Shown here piece by piece: positions 1 to 8,222 of a stretch of DNA of 64,000 nt. The stretch covers positions 62,001 through 126,000 of the forward strand of contig NZ_JAJTWW010000007.1 in NCBI RefSeq assembly GCF_021729135.1, read 5' to 3'. The position numbers and the translations under genes were made by a program. The notes beneath the pieces are model-generated. The model ran no database searches. It had not been told where the DNA came from and worked only from the letters and a program-made list of their open reading frames with translations. The stretch comes from Brevibacterium daeguense. Its GTDB lineage: Bacteria > Actinomycetota > Actinomycetes > Actinomycetales > Brevibacteriaceae. Each line of letters begins with the position of its first letter. Positions within the stretch are counted from its first letter, which is position 1.

Positions 1-1
1 T

Positions 2-379
2 TCTGCGGTTGCCGCCTCGCTCAACTATCCGGGCCGCCAGGTGATCTCGATCGCAGGCGATGGCGAGTTCCTCATGAACGGCCAGGAGCTCGCAACTGCC
101 AAGCAGTACGGCGCCACTCCCCTGGTCATCGTCATGGACAACCAGGAGTACGGGACCATCCGCACCCACCAGGAGCGGGACTACCCCAATCGGGTGTCGG
201 GCACACAGCTGCAGAACCCGGACTTCGCGAAGCTGGCAGAGGCGTACGGCGGCGTCGGCATCCGCGTCGAGAGGGATGCCGAGATCCCGGCCGCCCTCGA
301 CCAGGCCTTCGCCGCGACCGAGAACGGTGAGTTCGCGCTCATCCACCTGATCGTCGAACAGCGCATCAAGGCGTACTGA
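2..379 (+). CDS. thiamine-diphosphate-dependent enzyme, C-terminal part (acetolactate synthase-like)
   Basis: Only the last 125 residues lie in the window; the reading frame is open back to the left edge. The segment is the C-terminal ThDP-binding (PP) domain of the acetolactate synthase / benzoylformate decarboxylase superfamily. The motif GDGEFLMNGQELATA, followed by VIVMDNQEYGT, is the GDG-to-N motif that binds Mg2+ and the diphosphate. Such enzymes decarboxylate 2-keto acids; the substrate cannot be told from this fragment. The gene ends 40 bases before the convergent luciferase-type gene. No other part of an ilv operon is visible. Confidence 0.85.
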   Translation, partial: SAVAASLNYPGRQVISIAGDGEFLMNGQELATAKQYGATPLVIVMDNQEYGTIRTHQERDYPNRVSGTQLQNPDFAKLAEAYGGVGIRVERDAEIPAALDQAFAATENGEFALIHLIVEQRIKAY

Positions 380-418
380 ATCACGCCGCTTTCGAGTTCT
401 GCCCGCGCTCGGCGGCCG

Positions 419-1450
419 TCACCGCCACCCGAGCGCGGGCGCCACGTGGGTGAGGATCGACTCGATCAGGTGTGCGTTGTAGTCCACGCCGAGCTGGTTC
501 GGCACCGTGAGCAGCAGCATGTCGGCCGCGGCGACGGCCTCGTCGGCACGCAGCTGCTCGACGAGGGCATCGGGCTCGTCGGCGTAGGAGCGACCGAACA
601 CGGAGCAGTTGCCCGGTCCGACGCTGCCGAACTGATCGGCGCGTTCGCCGCTGCCGAGGAAATACGTTCTGTCCCTGTCGTCGACGATCGCGAAGATCGA
701 CCGCGAGACCGACACTCGCGCTTCGAAGCCGTGGTCGTGCGCTGACCACTCGTCGCGGAAGGCGTCGATCTGCCTGCGCTGCTGGACGTGGAAGGCCTCA
801 CCGGACTCGTCGTCCTTGAGCGTCGACGACATCAGGTGCATCCCCTTCTGCGCAGCCCAGCGGGCGGTGGCATCAGATCCTGCACCCCACCAGATCCGCT
901 CGCGCAAGCCCTCCGCATACGGCTCGATCCGCAGCAGACCCGGCGGGTTCGGAAACATCGGCCTCGGGTTGGGCTGCGCGAACCGATGGCCCGCGAGCAC
1001 CTCGAGTGCCACCTCGGTGTGTCGGCGCGCCATGTCCGCGTCGGACTCGCCCTCGGCGGGTGAGAAGCCGAAGTACCGCCAGCCGTCGATCACCTGTTCG
1101 GGAGAGCCGCGCGAGATCCCGAGTTGGAGCCGACCGCCGGCGATGAGATCCGCCGCGCCCGCGTCCTCCGCGAAGGCGAGCGGGTTGGCGTACCTCATGT
1201 CGATGACGCCGGTGCCGATCTCAATGCGGCTGGTCCTCGCACCCACCGCGGCCAGCAGCGGGAACGGCGCTCCGAGCTGCTGCGCGAAGTGATGCACCCG
1301 GAAGTACGCTCCGTCGGCGCCGAGCTCCTCGGCTGCGACGGCGAGATCGATGCTCTGGAGAAGGGCATCGGCCCCGCTGCGGGTTGCCGACTCGGGGTGC
1401 GCGGTCCAGTGTCCGAAAGACAGGAACCCGATGCTCTTGCGGGTGGTCAT
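419..1450 (-). CDS. LLM-class flavin-dependent oxidoreductase (luciferase-like)
   Basis: 343 residues with the layout of a bacterial luciferase-like TIM barrel that uses F420 or FMN. The start reads SIGFLSFGHW, an ELGADGAYFRVHHFAQQ strand-helix follows, then RIEIGTGVIDMRYANPLAFAEDA and GGRLQLGISRGSPEQ, all typical of the family. The physiological substrate is unknown. It begins 7 bases after the stop of the upstream MFS transporter on the same strand, so the two are probably one transcript and the transporter may move its substrate or product. Confidence 0.8.
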   Translation of the reverse strand: MTTRKSIGFLSFGHWTAHPESATRSGADALLQSIDLAVAAEELGADGAYFRVHHFAQQLGAPFPLLAAVGARTSRIEIGTGVIDMRYANPLAFAEDAGAADLIAGGRLQLGISRGSPEQVIDGWRYFGFSPAEGESDADMARRHTEVALEVLAGHRFAQPNPRPMFPNPPGLLRIEPYAEGLRERIWWGAGSDATARWAAQKGMHLMSSTLKDDESGEAFHVQQRRQIDAFRDEWSAHDHGFEARVSVSRSIFAIVDDRDRTYFLGSGERADQFGSVGPGNCSVFGRSYADEPDALVEQLRADEAVAAADMLLLTVPNQLGVDYNAHLIESILTHVAPALGWR

Positions 1451-1457
1451 GCGCGGC

Positions 1458-2696
1458 TCAGACTTCGTTCCGGCCGACTGCCGCAGTCGCCGCTTCCCTG
1501 GCGGCGCTGCGTCCGATGGCCAGGGTGATGAGCAGCGCGATCACTGTGGCGACGGCGAGCAGGAGCAGGCCGACCCGGTACGAGCCGACACTGGCCCAGA
1601 GTGCGCCGAGCAGCAGAGGCGGGACGAAGCCTCCCAGGCCGCCGGCGGCGCCGACGAAGCCGGTGATCGAGCCGACCTGACTGGGCTCGCTCGTCTGCGC
1701 GATGAGCGCGAACACCGCACCGGAGCCGAGCCCCAGACCGATCGCCATCAACAGGAAGGCGACCGTGCCCAACCCCTCGAGGCTCGGATTCGTCGCGAGC
1801 GCGAGAGCGCAGAGGGTGACGATCACATAGCTGAGGACCAGCGTGCGCACCGCACCCACCCGGTCGGACAGGATACCGCCCACCGGTCGCATGATCACTG
1901 CCGCGATCACGAAGCCCGCCATCCGCGCCGAGGCGTCCGCGGACTCGAGGCCGTAGGCGGTGGCAAGGTACGTCGGCAGATAGACCGAGAACGCGACGTA
2001 GCCGCCGAACGACAGCGCGTAGAGATAGCAGGTCTGCCAGGTCAGCCGAATGCGGGCGACTGTCGCGAGCTGCTCACCGAGATTCTTCTTCGCCGGGGTC
2101 CAGCTCGGAAAGTTCTTCATCAGCAGGAAGGCCAGGAGCGCGTAGACGGCAAGTGCGACCGCGGTGACGACGAACGGCAGCGCCTCACCGACGTTGAAGA
2201 GCGGCACCGTGGTGAAAGCGGCGATCGCGGTGCCGCCCATGCCCATTCCGTAGATGCCGATCGCGGACCCGCGGCTCTCCTTGGGGAACCAGGAGTTCAC
2301 GTACGGAACGCCGATGGCGAAGGTCGTGCCCGCCACCCCGAGGAAGAACCCGCCGACCAGCAGGGTCACGTAGTTGTACTGACCGATGAAGCCCAGGAAG
2401 AGCACGGGCACGATCGTGATCAGCGAGACGGTGGGCATCATCAGCCGACCGCCGAATCGGTCTGTCAGCGCGCCCACCAGAATGCGCCCGAGCGATCCGA
2501 CGAGCACCGGGATCGCCACGATCAGCGATGCGTCGGCGGCCAGGCCCTCCTGGACGTAGATCGGACCCAGCGGGCTGAGCAGGGACCAGGCCCAGAAGTT
2601 GATGGCGAATCCGGCGGTCGCCATGATCAGTGCGACAGTGCGCTGACCGCCGGTGACCTCGGACGAAGGGGCTGCGGGGGATTTGGCCTGAGACAT
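1458..2696 (-). CDS. MFS transporter, NarK/NasA (nitrate/nitrite porter)-like
   Basis: 412 residues with about twelve hydrophobic segments, so an integral inner-membrane carrier. The loop GALTDRFGGR after TM2 is the MFS signature, and the glycine-rich helices GIYGMGMGGTAIAAF and GFVGAAGGLGGFVPP sit where NarK-type porters have their nitrate-signature helices. The Asn usually seen in the nitrate signature is not obvious, so the substrate may be another small anion or organic acid. First gene of a probable two-gene unit with the luciferase-like oxidoreductase. The chosen ATG is the first one before the hydrophobic segment. Confidence 0.75.
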   Translation of the reverse strand: MSQAKSPAAPSSEVTGGQRTVALIMATAGFAINFWAWSLLSPLGPIYVQEGLAADASLIVAIPVLVGSLGRILVGALTDRFGGRLMMPTVSLITIVPVLFLGFIGQYNYVTLLVGGFFLGVAGTTFAIGVPYVNSWFPKESRGSAIGIYGMGMGGTAIAAFTTVPLFNVGEALPFVVTAVALAVYALLAFLLMKNFPSWTPAKKNLGEQLATVARIRLTWQTCYLYALSFGGYVAFSVYLPTYLATAYGLESADASARMAGFVIAAVIMRPVGGILSDRVGAVRTLVLSYVIVTLCALALATNPSLEGLGTVAFLLMAIGLGLGSGAVFALIAQTSEPSQVGSITGFVGAAGGLGGFVPPLLLGALWASVGSYRVGLLLLAVATVIALLITLAIGRSAAREAATAAVGRNEV

Positions 2697-2860
2697 CGGA
2701 ACCTCCGTGCATCCGGTGTTGCCTCCCGAAACAGGAGTCGGTTGTGGTTCAGACTAACGCAGACGTGAGGACGACCACAGGACGCGGGCCGCGATTCTTC
2801 CTGCGGTCCGCAGTCCGAGACCTCGCCCGGGTGACCCCCCACCCATGGCACGATTGGCAC

Positions 2861-3295
2861 ATGAGCGAAACCATCGACGACTTCCCGATCCGCACCTATG
2901 ACAAGCTGCGGTACTCGGACACCGACAAGCAGGGCCACGTCAACAACGCCGTGTACTCGACCTTCTTCGAATCCGGCCGCGTCGAGTTCATCGACCAGGC
3001 GCATCAGGCCGCCGGACACCGGGACTCGGAGTTCGTCATCGCCCAGCTGACCATCAAGTTCCTCCAGGAGACGCACTGGCCGGGCATGGTCGAGGTCGGT
3101 TCGCGGGTGCAGCGCGTCGGCAACAGCTCGCTCGTCGTCGAGCAGGCGCTGTTCAATGACGAGCGACTGTGCGCGACGGCCGAATCGGTGATCGTCCAGA
3201 TCAACACGCAGACGCGCCGCCCGCAGCCCTTCGACGAGGACATGCGGCAGTATTTCAGCGGTCTGCAGCCGCAGAAGCCCTCCGATGTCCTCTGA
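2861..3295 (+). CDS. acyl-CoA thioesterase, 4-hydroxybenzoyl-CoA thioesterase-like hotdog protein
   Basis: 144 residues, single hotdog fold. The segment KLRYSDTDKQGHVNNAVYSTFFESGRVEF is the hallmark of the 4HBT/YbgC type, with the catalytic Asp in the DTDKQGHVNN loop. It should hydrolyse a small acyl- or aryl-CoA ester in the cytosol. The ATG at 2861 was chosen because family members begin a few residues before the first strand; an upstream ATG in frame at 2744 would add 39 residues with no family resemblance. No clear ribosome-binding site precedes it. It overlaps panC by 11 bases, so the two are co-transcribed. Confidence 0.8.
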   Translation: MSETIDDFPIRTYDKLRYSDTDKQGHVNNAVYSTFFESGRVEFIDQAHQAAGHRDSEFVIAQLTIKFLQETHWPGMVEVGSRVQRVGNSSLVVEQALFNDERLCATAESVIVQINTQTRRPQPFDEDMRQYFSGLQPQKPSDVL

Positions 3296-4193
3296 CCTGC
3301 CGGGAAGCCCGTCGCCCGAGTGGGCGGCCGGAACAACGCTGCTGACCCACACCATCGGCGAGCTGCGAGGACAGCTGACCCGGCTGATCGCCGAGCGCGG
3401 CGCGGAGTCGATCGGCCTGGTGCCCACGATGGGTGCGCTCCACGACGGTCATGCCGCCCTGGTCCGGGCCGCTCGGGCCGAGAACTCAGTGGTGTGCGCC
3501 TCGCTGTTCGTCAACCCGCTGCAGTTCGAGTCCCCGCTGGATCTGCGGCGCTACCCGCGCGATCTCGCTGCCGACATGGAGATCTTCCAGCGCGAGGGGG
3601 TCGATCTCGTGCTCGCTCCCGACGTCGACGAGATGTATCCCGGCTATCCCGAATCCCCCATCGTCCGCGTCTCCTCCGGTCACATGGGTGCCATCCTGGA
3701 GGGCGCCTCGCGGCCGGGGCACTTCGACGGGATGGCGACGGTCGTCGCCAAGCTGTTCAACATCTTCGATCCCCCGGGCCCGGCCCGGCTGCGCGCGTAC
3801 TTCGGGCAGAAGGACGCCCAGCAGCTCATGATCGTCAAGCGCATGGTGGCGGATCTCGACTTCCCCGTCACCGTCGTCCCGGTGCAGACCCAGCGTGAGC
3901 CCGGCGGGCTGGCCCTGTCGAGCCGCAATCAGCTGCTGTCGGAGCGGGGACGGGCCACTGCGACGGTGCTCTCGGAGGTGCTCTTCGATCTGCGCGACAG
4001 GGCGGCCAGGGCCGAGGACTGGAACCTCGCGGAGCTCCGCCGGCGCGTCCAGGCCACCGAGAGCGTGATCCTGGACTACTTCGAGGTCGTCGACCCCAAT
4101 ACGCTGCAGCCCACGACCGAGGCGCCCGCTCTCGCTCTCATCGCCGCCTACGTCGACAGCATCCGCCTCATCGACAACCTGCTCATCGACTGA
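3285..4193 (+). CDS. panC: pantoate--beta-alanine ligase
   Basis: 302 residues. Catalyses the ATP-dependent condensation of pantoate and beta-alanine to pantothenate, the last step before the CoA branch. Diagnostic motifs are all present: PTMGALHDGH at residues 47-56 (ATP, HIGH-like), RPGHFDGMATVV near 143, FGQKDAQQ at 173-180 and LSSRNQLL near 212. Its start lies inside the end of the thioesterase gene, suggesting translational coupling. No panB or panD is present here. The pairing with a CoA-thioesterase may simply reflect CoA economy. Confidence 0.95.
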   Translation: MSSDLPGSPSPEWAAGTTLLTHTIGELRGQLTRLIAERGAESIGLVPTMGALHDGHAALVRAARAENSVVCASLFVNPLQFESPLDLRRYPRDLAADMEIFQREGVDLVLAPDVDEMYPGYPESPIVRVSSGHMGAILEGASRPGHFDGMATVVAKLFNIFDPPGPARLRAYFGQKDAQQLMIVKRMVADLDFPVTVVPVQTQREPGGLALSSRNQLLSERGRATATVLSEVLFDLRDRAARAEDWNLAELRRRVQATESVILDYFEVVDPNTLQPTTEAPALALIAAYVDSIRLIDNLLID

Positions 4194-4235
4194 CGACCAC
4201 TGCCGTCGCTCAGCGCAGGAGGAGCCTTCCGGCGC

Positions 4236-5195
4236 TTACTCCGCGGCCAGCGTGACCGGAGTCTTCCACGGGTCGAGGACCCGCAGCGCAGCGCCGTCGT
4301 CCTGGAACTCGATGCGCCGGTCACGCAGCCGCTGGGCGACTGCCTCGACATCGGAGCGCGCCGGCAGGGAGATCCTGACGTCCCCCAGGCCCAGGCTGGC
4401 CGCCCGCGGGCCGGCGCCGCGACTGTTCCACACATTCATCGCCATGTGGTGGTGGTATCCGCCTGCCGACACGAACAGCGCACCGGGCAGGGCGGTGGTC
4501 TGCTCGAATCCGAGTGCGTCGACGTAGAAGGACCTGGCAGTCTCGACGTCGCCGACCTGCAGGTGCACGTGTCCGACCTCTGCGCCCCGGTCGGCCAGCC
4601 CGGTGCCTTCGACGAGCTCGGGCGCCGCACCGGTGAGGTGGGTGCGCAGGTAGCTGTTCGGGTCGAGGAAGACCGTGTCCATCGCAACCTGGCCGTCCGT
4701 CCAATCCCATGTCTCCCGGGGGCGGTCCCAGTACAGCTCGATGCCGTTGCCCTCCGGGTCGGTGAAGTAGAAGGCCTCGCTGACGAGGTGGTCGGAGCTG
4801 CCGACGAACTGCGACTGCGAATGGCGCGCCGCGTTGAGGACGGTGGCGGCCAGTTCGGCCTGCGAGTCGAACAGGATCGCGGTGTGGAACAGGCCGGCGG
4901 CCTGGCGGGGCGCCTCGGGCAGGCCCGGGCGGTGCTCGAGGACGACCAGCGGGGTCGAGCCGCGGCCGAGGACGACGCTGACCGGTCCGCCGTCGGCATG
5001 GTGACGGGTGTCCGCGAGTTCGGTGAGGCCGAGGGCGTCGCGGTAGTAGGCGGTCATGCCCTCAAGATTCCCGACGGACAGCGTGACGACATCCATCCGC
5101 AGATCATCCGGCAGGAGATCCCCTGCGGTGCGCCGGGACTCGTCCCTCGTGAGGTCGACCGTCTGGCGAGTGGTGGCGTTCATCTGCTGATTCAT
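4236..5195 (-). CDS. VOC-family extradiol-type dioxygenase (CatE / catechol-2,3-dioxygenase-like)
   Basis: 319 residues with two glyoxalase/VOC modules. The first reads MDVVTLSVGNLEGMTAYYRDALGL and contains AGLFHTAILF, with FYFTDPEGNGIELYWDRP giving the metal-ligand Glu; the second contains GHVHLQVGDVETARSFYVDALGF and GGYHHHMAMNVW. This is the layout of CatE-type quinol/catechol dioxygenases. ATG 5195 is preceded by an AGGAG six bases away. Upstream is an AT-rich stretch with a tandem ATTCAAC repeat, a plausible operator. It is convergent with panC. Confidence 0.8.
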   Translation of the reverse strand: MNQQMNATTRQTVDLTRDESRRTAGDLLPDDLRMDVVTLSVGNLEGMTAYYRDALGLTELADTRHHADGGPVSVVLGRGSTPLVVLEHRPGLPEAPRQAAGLFHTAILFDSQAELAATVLNAARHSQSQFVGSSDHLVSEAFYFTDPEGNGIELYWDRPRETWDWTDGQVAMDTVFLDPNSYLRTHLTGAAPELVEGTGLADRGAEVGHVHLQVGDVETARSFYVDALGFEQTTALPGALFVSAGGYHHHMAMNVWNSRGAGPRAASLGLGDVRISLPARSDVEAVAQRLRDRRIEFQDDGAALRVLDPWKTPVTLAAE

Positions 5196-5235
5196 CCGGT
5201 ACTCCTGTGTCGTGTGAGTGTGATCGCTACATTTA

Positions 5236-5249
5236 ATTCAACATTCAAC
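5236..5249. promoter_or_regulatory. tandem ATTCAAC repeat upstream of the VOC dioxygenase
   Basis: Two perfect copies of ATTCAAC stand head to tail in an AT-rich island about 45 bases upstream of the dioxygenase start, in DNA that is otherwise very GC-rich. On the minus strand it reads GTTGAATGTTGAAT followed by TAAAT. The position fits a -35/-10 region overlapped by a regulator site; MarR-type regulators commonly control CatE-like genes. The regulator is not encoded next door. Confidence 0.35.
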
Positions 5250-5356
5250 CACTCCACCATATTCCCTCGCTCCGATTCTGACCAGTCGGTCCCGAAACAG
5301 TGACGATTCCGGCGCAGCAGGGGGTGAGTGACGCAACTCCATGTCACAATGCGGCC

Positions 5357-6862
5357 ATGAGCGCCTACCCGCCCGGTCCCCTCGCAGCCAGAGTCCGCAC
5401 CCTGAATCTCATCACGGTCGTCGCCTGCCTCCTGGTGGTGGCCCTGGCGATCCTGACCGCAGTGCTCAGCCGACCCGACCATCAGATCTCCCGCGTAGAC
5501 GTCGTGGACGAGGCCCAAGTGCTCGATCCGACTCTCGTCGAGCAGGAGATCGCGGAGCTGAGAGCCTACGAGCCGACGCGCGTCCTCGTCTACGCGAAAT
5601 CCGGGGAGGCCGGCGACAACCTCAATGAGGAGACGCTCGCCTTCGCACGGGACAACCCGGAGCTCGATCTGATCTCCGGCGACGGGCAGAAGTGGGCCGA
5701 CGGCGTCTTCATCGTCGCGCTCTCCGTCGAATCGGACGGGACCGACGGCGGACCGGGCAGCGGCCAGGTGGGCACCTACTTCGGTGAGGACATCAAGATC
5801 GAGTCGCTGGACGCCCAGCAGCGCATCCAGTCGCAGGGGTACGACGCCTTCCGCGCCCGCGACTGGTCGCGCGGGGTCATCGAGGTCACCGAGTCGGCCG
5901 TCAGCGCGATGGCCAAGCCCTTCTACGCCTCGGGCGTCTTCCTCACCGTCTCGACCGCTGTCGTCGTGCTCCTGCTGCTGGCCCACGCCGGTGTCGTGAC
6001 GGGCTTCGCCCGGTCGTATCAGCGAAACCGGCGACGGTTCGGGGAGACGACCGAGGGAATCCACGCGCTCATGTCCGAGACCGAGCTCATCCCCGACACG
6101 GGATTCGGCTCCCGCGTGAAGTCGACGGCACACGAGCTCCTCAACGACTACACCTATCTGCTCGACGAGAGGCAGCACATCGACGAGCGCCCCCTGCTCG
6201 CGCTCTCCGCGTTCAACTTCCCGCTGCTGAAGAAGATGCAGAGCTTCGGCTCAGAGGTCACGGACGTGTCCGAGAGCTCCGCAATGCTCGCGACCGCCGT
6301 CACCCTCTACTCCCGCCAGCCCGGCTGGCAGGAGACGTGGAAGGCGGAGATCGGACAGCTGCGCGCCGACGTCGCCGAGGCGGCGTCCTCCCAGGAGATT
6401 CGACACCGTCTGTTCGACCGGCGACTGGGCTGGGAGCTCAACGACTTCTGCCAGCGGACGCTGCGTCGGCTCGACGAGCTGGAGGCGTCCGGGCTCACCG
6501 GCGATGAGGCCGCACTTGATTCCGGTCTCTCCGAGCTGACTGTCCTGCGACGGCAGCTCGCCGACCTGATGAATCGGGTGCTCGCCGAGGCGACCTCTCA
6601 CGAGCCGAAGCGGGATGCAGTCCCGTTCATCGAACGAGCCATCCGCAATCACGATGACCCCCACCGACGCCGACGCAGCCTCACCGGCTACTACGACCCG
6701 CCCCACTACATGTCACCGATCGCGTTCAGCACCGGCTACGGAATAGGCCTTCAGCAGCATCAGCAGCACCAGACCCAGCAGAGCTCGTCGTCGAGCAGCA
6801 CAACCGGGTACGGCTCCAGCGGCGGCGGATTCAGCGGTGCAGGAAGCTCCTCGAGCTTCTGA
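5357..6862 (+). CDS. DUF5129 (TPM-like) membrane protein
   Basis: 501 residues. A transmembrane helix lies at about residues 14-35, then an extracytoplasmic domain starting near ISRVDVVDEAQVLD that resembles the TPM/DUF5129 fold (GDGQKWADGVFIVALSV; a GTYFGEDIKI strand). A second helix near 195-215 leads to a long cytoplasmic helical region. The tail is Gln/Ser/Gly-rich, as in many TPM-domain proteins. The function of DUF5129 proteins in actinobacteria is not established. The ATG at 5357 places the first helix at a normal distance; an in-frame start at 5300 would only add a polar extension. Confidence 0.7.
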   Translation: MSAYPPGPLAARVRTLNLITVVACLLVVALAILTAVLSRPDHQISRVDVVDEAQVLDPTLVEQEIAELRAYEPTRVLVYAKSGEAGDNLNEETLAFARDNPELDLISGDGQKWADGVFIVALSVESDGTDGGPGSGQVGTYFGEDIKIESLDAQQRIQSQGYDAFRARDWSRGVIEVTESAVSAMAKPFYASGVFLTVSTAVVVLLLLAHAGVVTGFARSYQRNRRRFGETTEGIHALMSETELIPDTGFGSRVKSTAHELLNDYTYLLDERQHIDERPLLALSAFNFPLLKKMQSFGSEVTDVSESSAMLATAVTLYSRQPGWQETWKAEIGQLRADVAEAASSQEIRHRLFDRRLGWELNDFCQRTLRRLDELEASGLTGDEAALDSGLSELTVLRRQLADLMNRVLAEATSHEPKRDAVPFIERAIRNHDDPHRRRRSLTGYYDPPHYMSPIAFSTGYGIGLQQHQQHQTQQSSSSSSTTGYGSSGGGFSGAGSSSSF

Positions 6863-6920
6863 GACCGGCGTTCAATCCACGCGGCGGTTCCGCTGGCCTC
6901 TTCGGCCGCGCTCTCTTAAG

Positions 6921-6936
6921 ATCAAGGTGCCTTGAT
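6921..6936. promoter_or_regulatory. palindrome ATCAAGG-TG-CCTTGAT upstream of the BrkB-type gene
   Basis: A perfect 7-bp inverted repeat with a 2-base spacer, 37 bases upstream of the start, directly after a possible -10 element (TTAAGAT). This is the usual geometry of a MarR- or TetR-type repressor site. No regulator gene is adjacent. Confidence 0.35.
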
Positions 6937-6972
6937 ATCGGAGCGACTGCACCTGCTGAAAAGGAGCCGATG

Positions 6973-8133
6973 ATGACGGACAACCGCACAGACCCCGGCA
7001 AGAGCGACCCGGCCGCTGCTCCCCATCCGGAGGACGACCGCAAGCCCGACGACCCGACAGAGCTCACCAAGCCGTCGTGGAAATACGTGCTGAGGACCAC
7101 GATTCGCGAGTTCTCCGCCGACGGCTGCACGGATATCGCCGCCGGACTGACCTACCGGACCGTATTCTCGATGTTCCCCGCGCTCATCGCCCTGGTCTCG
7201 ATTCTCAGCCTGTTCGGGCAGAGCGGACAGACTGTCACCTCGGTGCTCGACCAGGTTCAGGGGCTGGTTCCGGAGGACACCTGGAACACCCTCCGACCTG
7301 CCCTCGAGTCCGTGCTGACAGCGCCGGCCCCCGGCCTCGGTCTGGTCATCGGCCTCGTCGTCGCACTGTGGACCGCCTCGGGCTACGTCAAGGCCTTCGG
7401 GCGCGCCATGAACACGATCTACGACGTCCCCGAGGGACGCGGCGGCATCAAGCTCAATCTGCAGATGTACCTGCTGACCGCGTTGATCCTGCTGCTGGGA
7501 GCGATCGCCCTGATGATCTTCGTCCTCTCGGGTCCGATCGCGGAGGCAGTCGGAAACGCGATCGGTCTGGGACCGCAGGCCGTCGCCGTCTGGAACATCG
7601 CCAAGTGGTTCGTCCTGGCAATCATCGTCGTCGTGGTCATCGCGCTGCTGTACTACGCCACCCCGAATGTGAAGCAGCCGAAGTTCCGCTGGATCAGCCT
7701 CGGCGCTCTGATCGCCATCATCGTCTCGGTGCTCGCCACCTTGGGCTTCTTCTTCTACGTGTCGAACTTCGGGAACTACAACGCGACCTACGGTGCGCTG
7801 GCCGGCGTCATCATCCTGCTCCTGTGGATCTACATCATCAACGCGATCCTGCTGTTCGGTGCGGAAGTCGACGCGGAGCTCGAACGGGGACGCGAGCTGC
7901 AGGCAGGACTCCCCGCAGAGGAGACCCTGCAGCTGCCTGCGCGCGACACCAAGGCGAGCGACAAGAAGGCGAAGAAGTACCAGGAGGACATGAGCCGTGC
8001 CCGCAGTCTGCGCCTGACCGGCGGGGCCACCCAGGAGCACCCCGTCACCCACGGCTCGGGAGCCGCCTCGGGCCGCCCGCCCGCGGGCCCCGAGGAGCAG
8101 ACGCGCCTGCTCCGCTCCAACCGGAATCAGTGA
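6973..8133 (+). CDS. YihY/BrkB-family inner-membrane protein
   Basis: 386 residues. The hydrophilic N-terminus is followed by TIREFSADGCTDIAAGLTYRTVFSMFPALIALVSIL, the conserved start of YihY/BrkB proteins, and by about six membrane helices. ALWTASGYVKAFGRAMNTIYDVPEGRGG and FFFYVSNFGNYNATYGALAGVIILLLWIY are the other two family landmarks. BrkB was once called ribonuclease BN, but this family is a membrane protein of unclear role. Two ATGs stand in tandem at 6970 and 6973; AAGGAG lies only 3 bases before the first and 6 before the second, so the second is preferred. Confidence 0.8.
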   Translation: MTDNRTDPGKSDPAAAPHPEDDRKPDDPTELTKPSWKYVLRTTIREFSADGCTDIAAGLTYRTVFSMFPALIALVSILSLFGQSGQTVTSVLDQVQGLVPEDTWNTLRPALESVLTAPAPGLGLVIGLVVALWTASGYVKAFGRAMNTIYDVPEGRGGIKLNLQMYLLTALILLLGAIALMIFVLSGPIAEAVGNAIGLGPQAVAVWNIAKWFVLAIIVVVVIALLYYATPNVKQPKFRWISLGALIAIIVSVLATLGFFFYVSNFGNYNATYGALAGVIILLLWIYIINAILLFGAEVDAELERGRELQAGLPAEETLQLPARDTKASDKKAKKYQEDMSRARSLRLTGGATQEHPVTHGSGAASGRPPAGPEEQTRLLRSNRNQ

Positions 8134-8222
8134 GATCGCCGGGCCGCGCGGCGCAGAGCTGAGGCGCGACAGGCGCGACGAGTCGCCTGGATTGCGGTCA
8201 GGACGCGTCGGAGGGATCGCGG

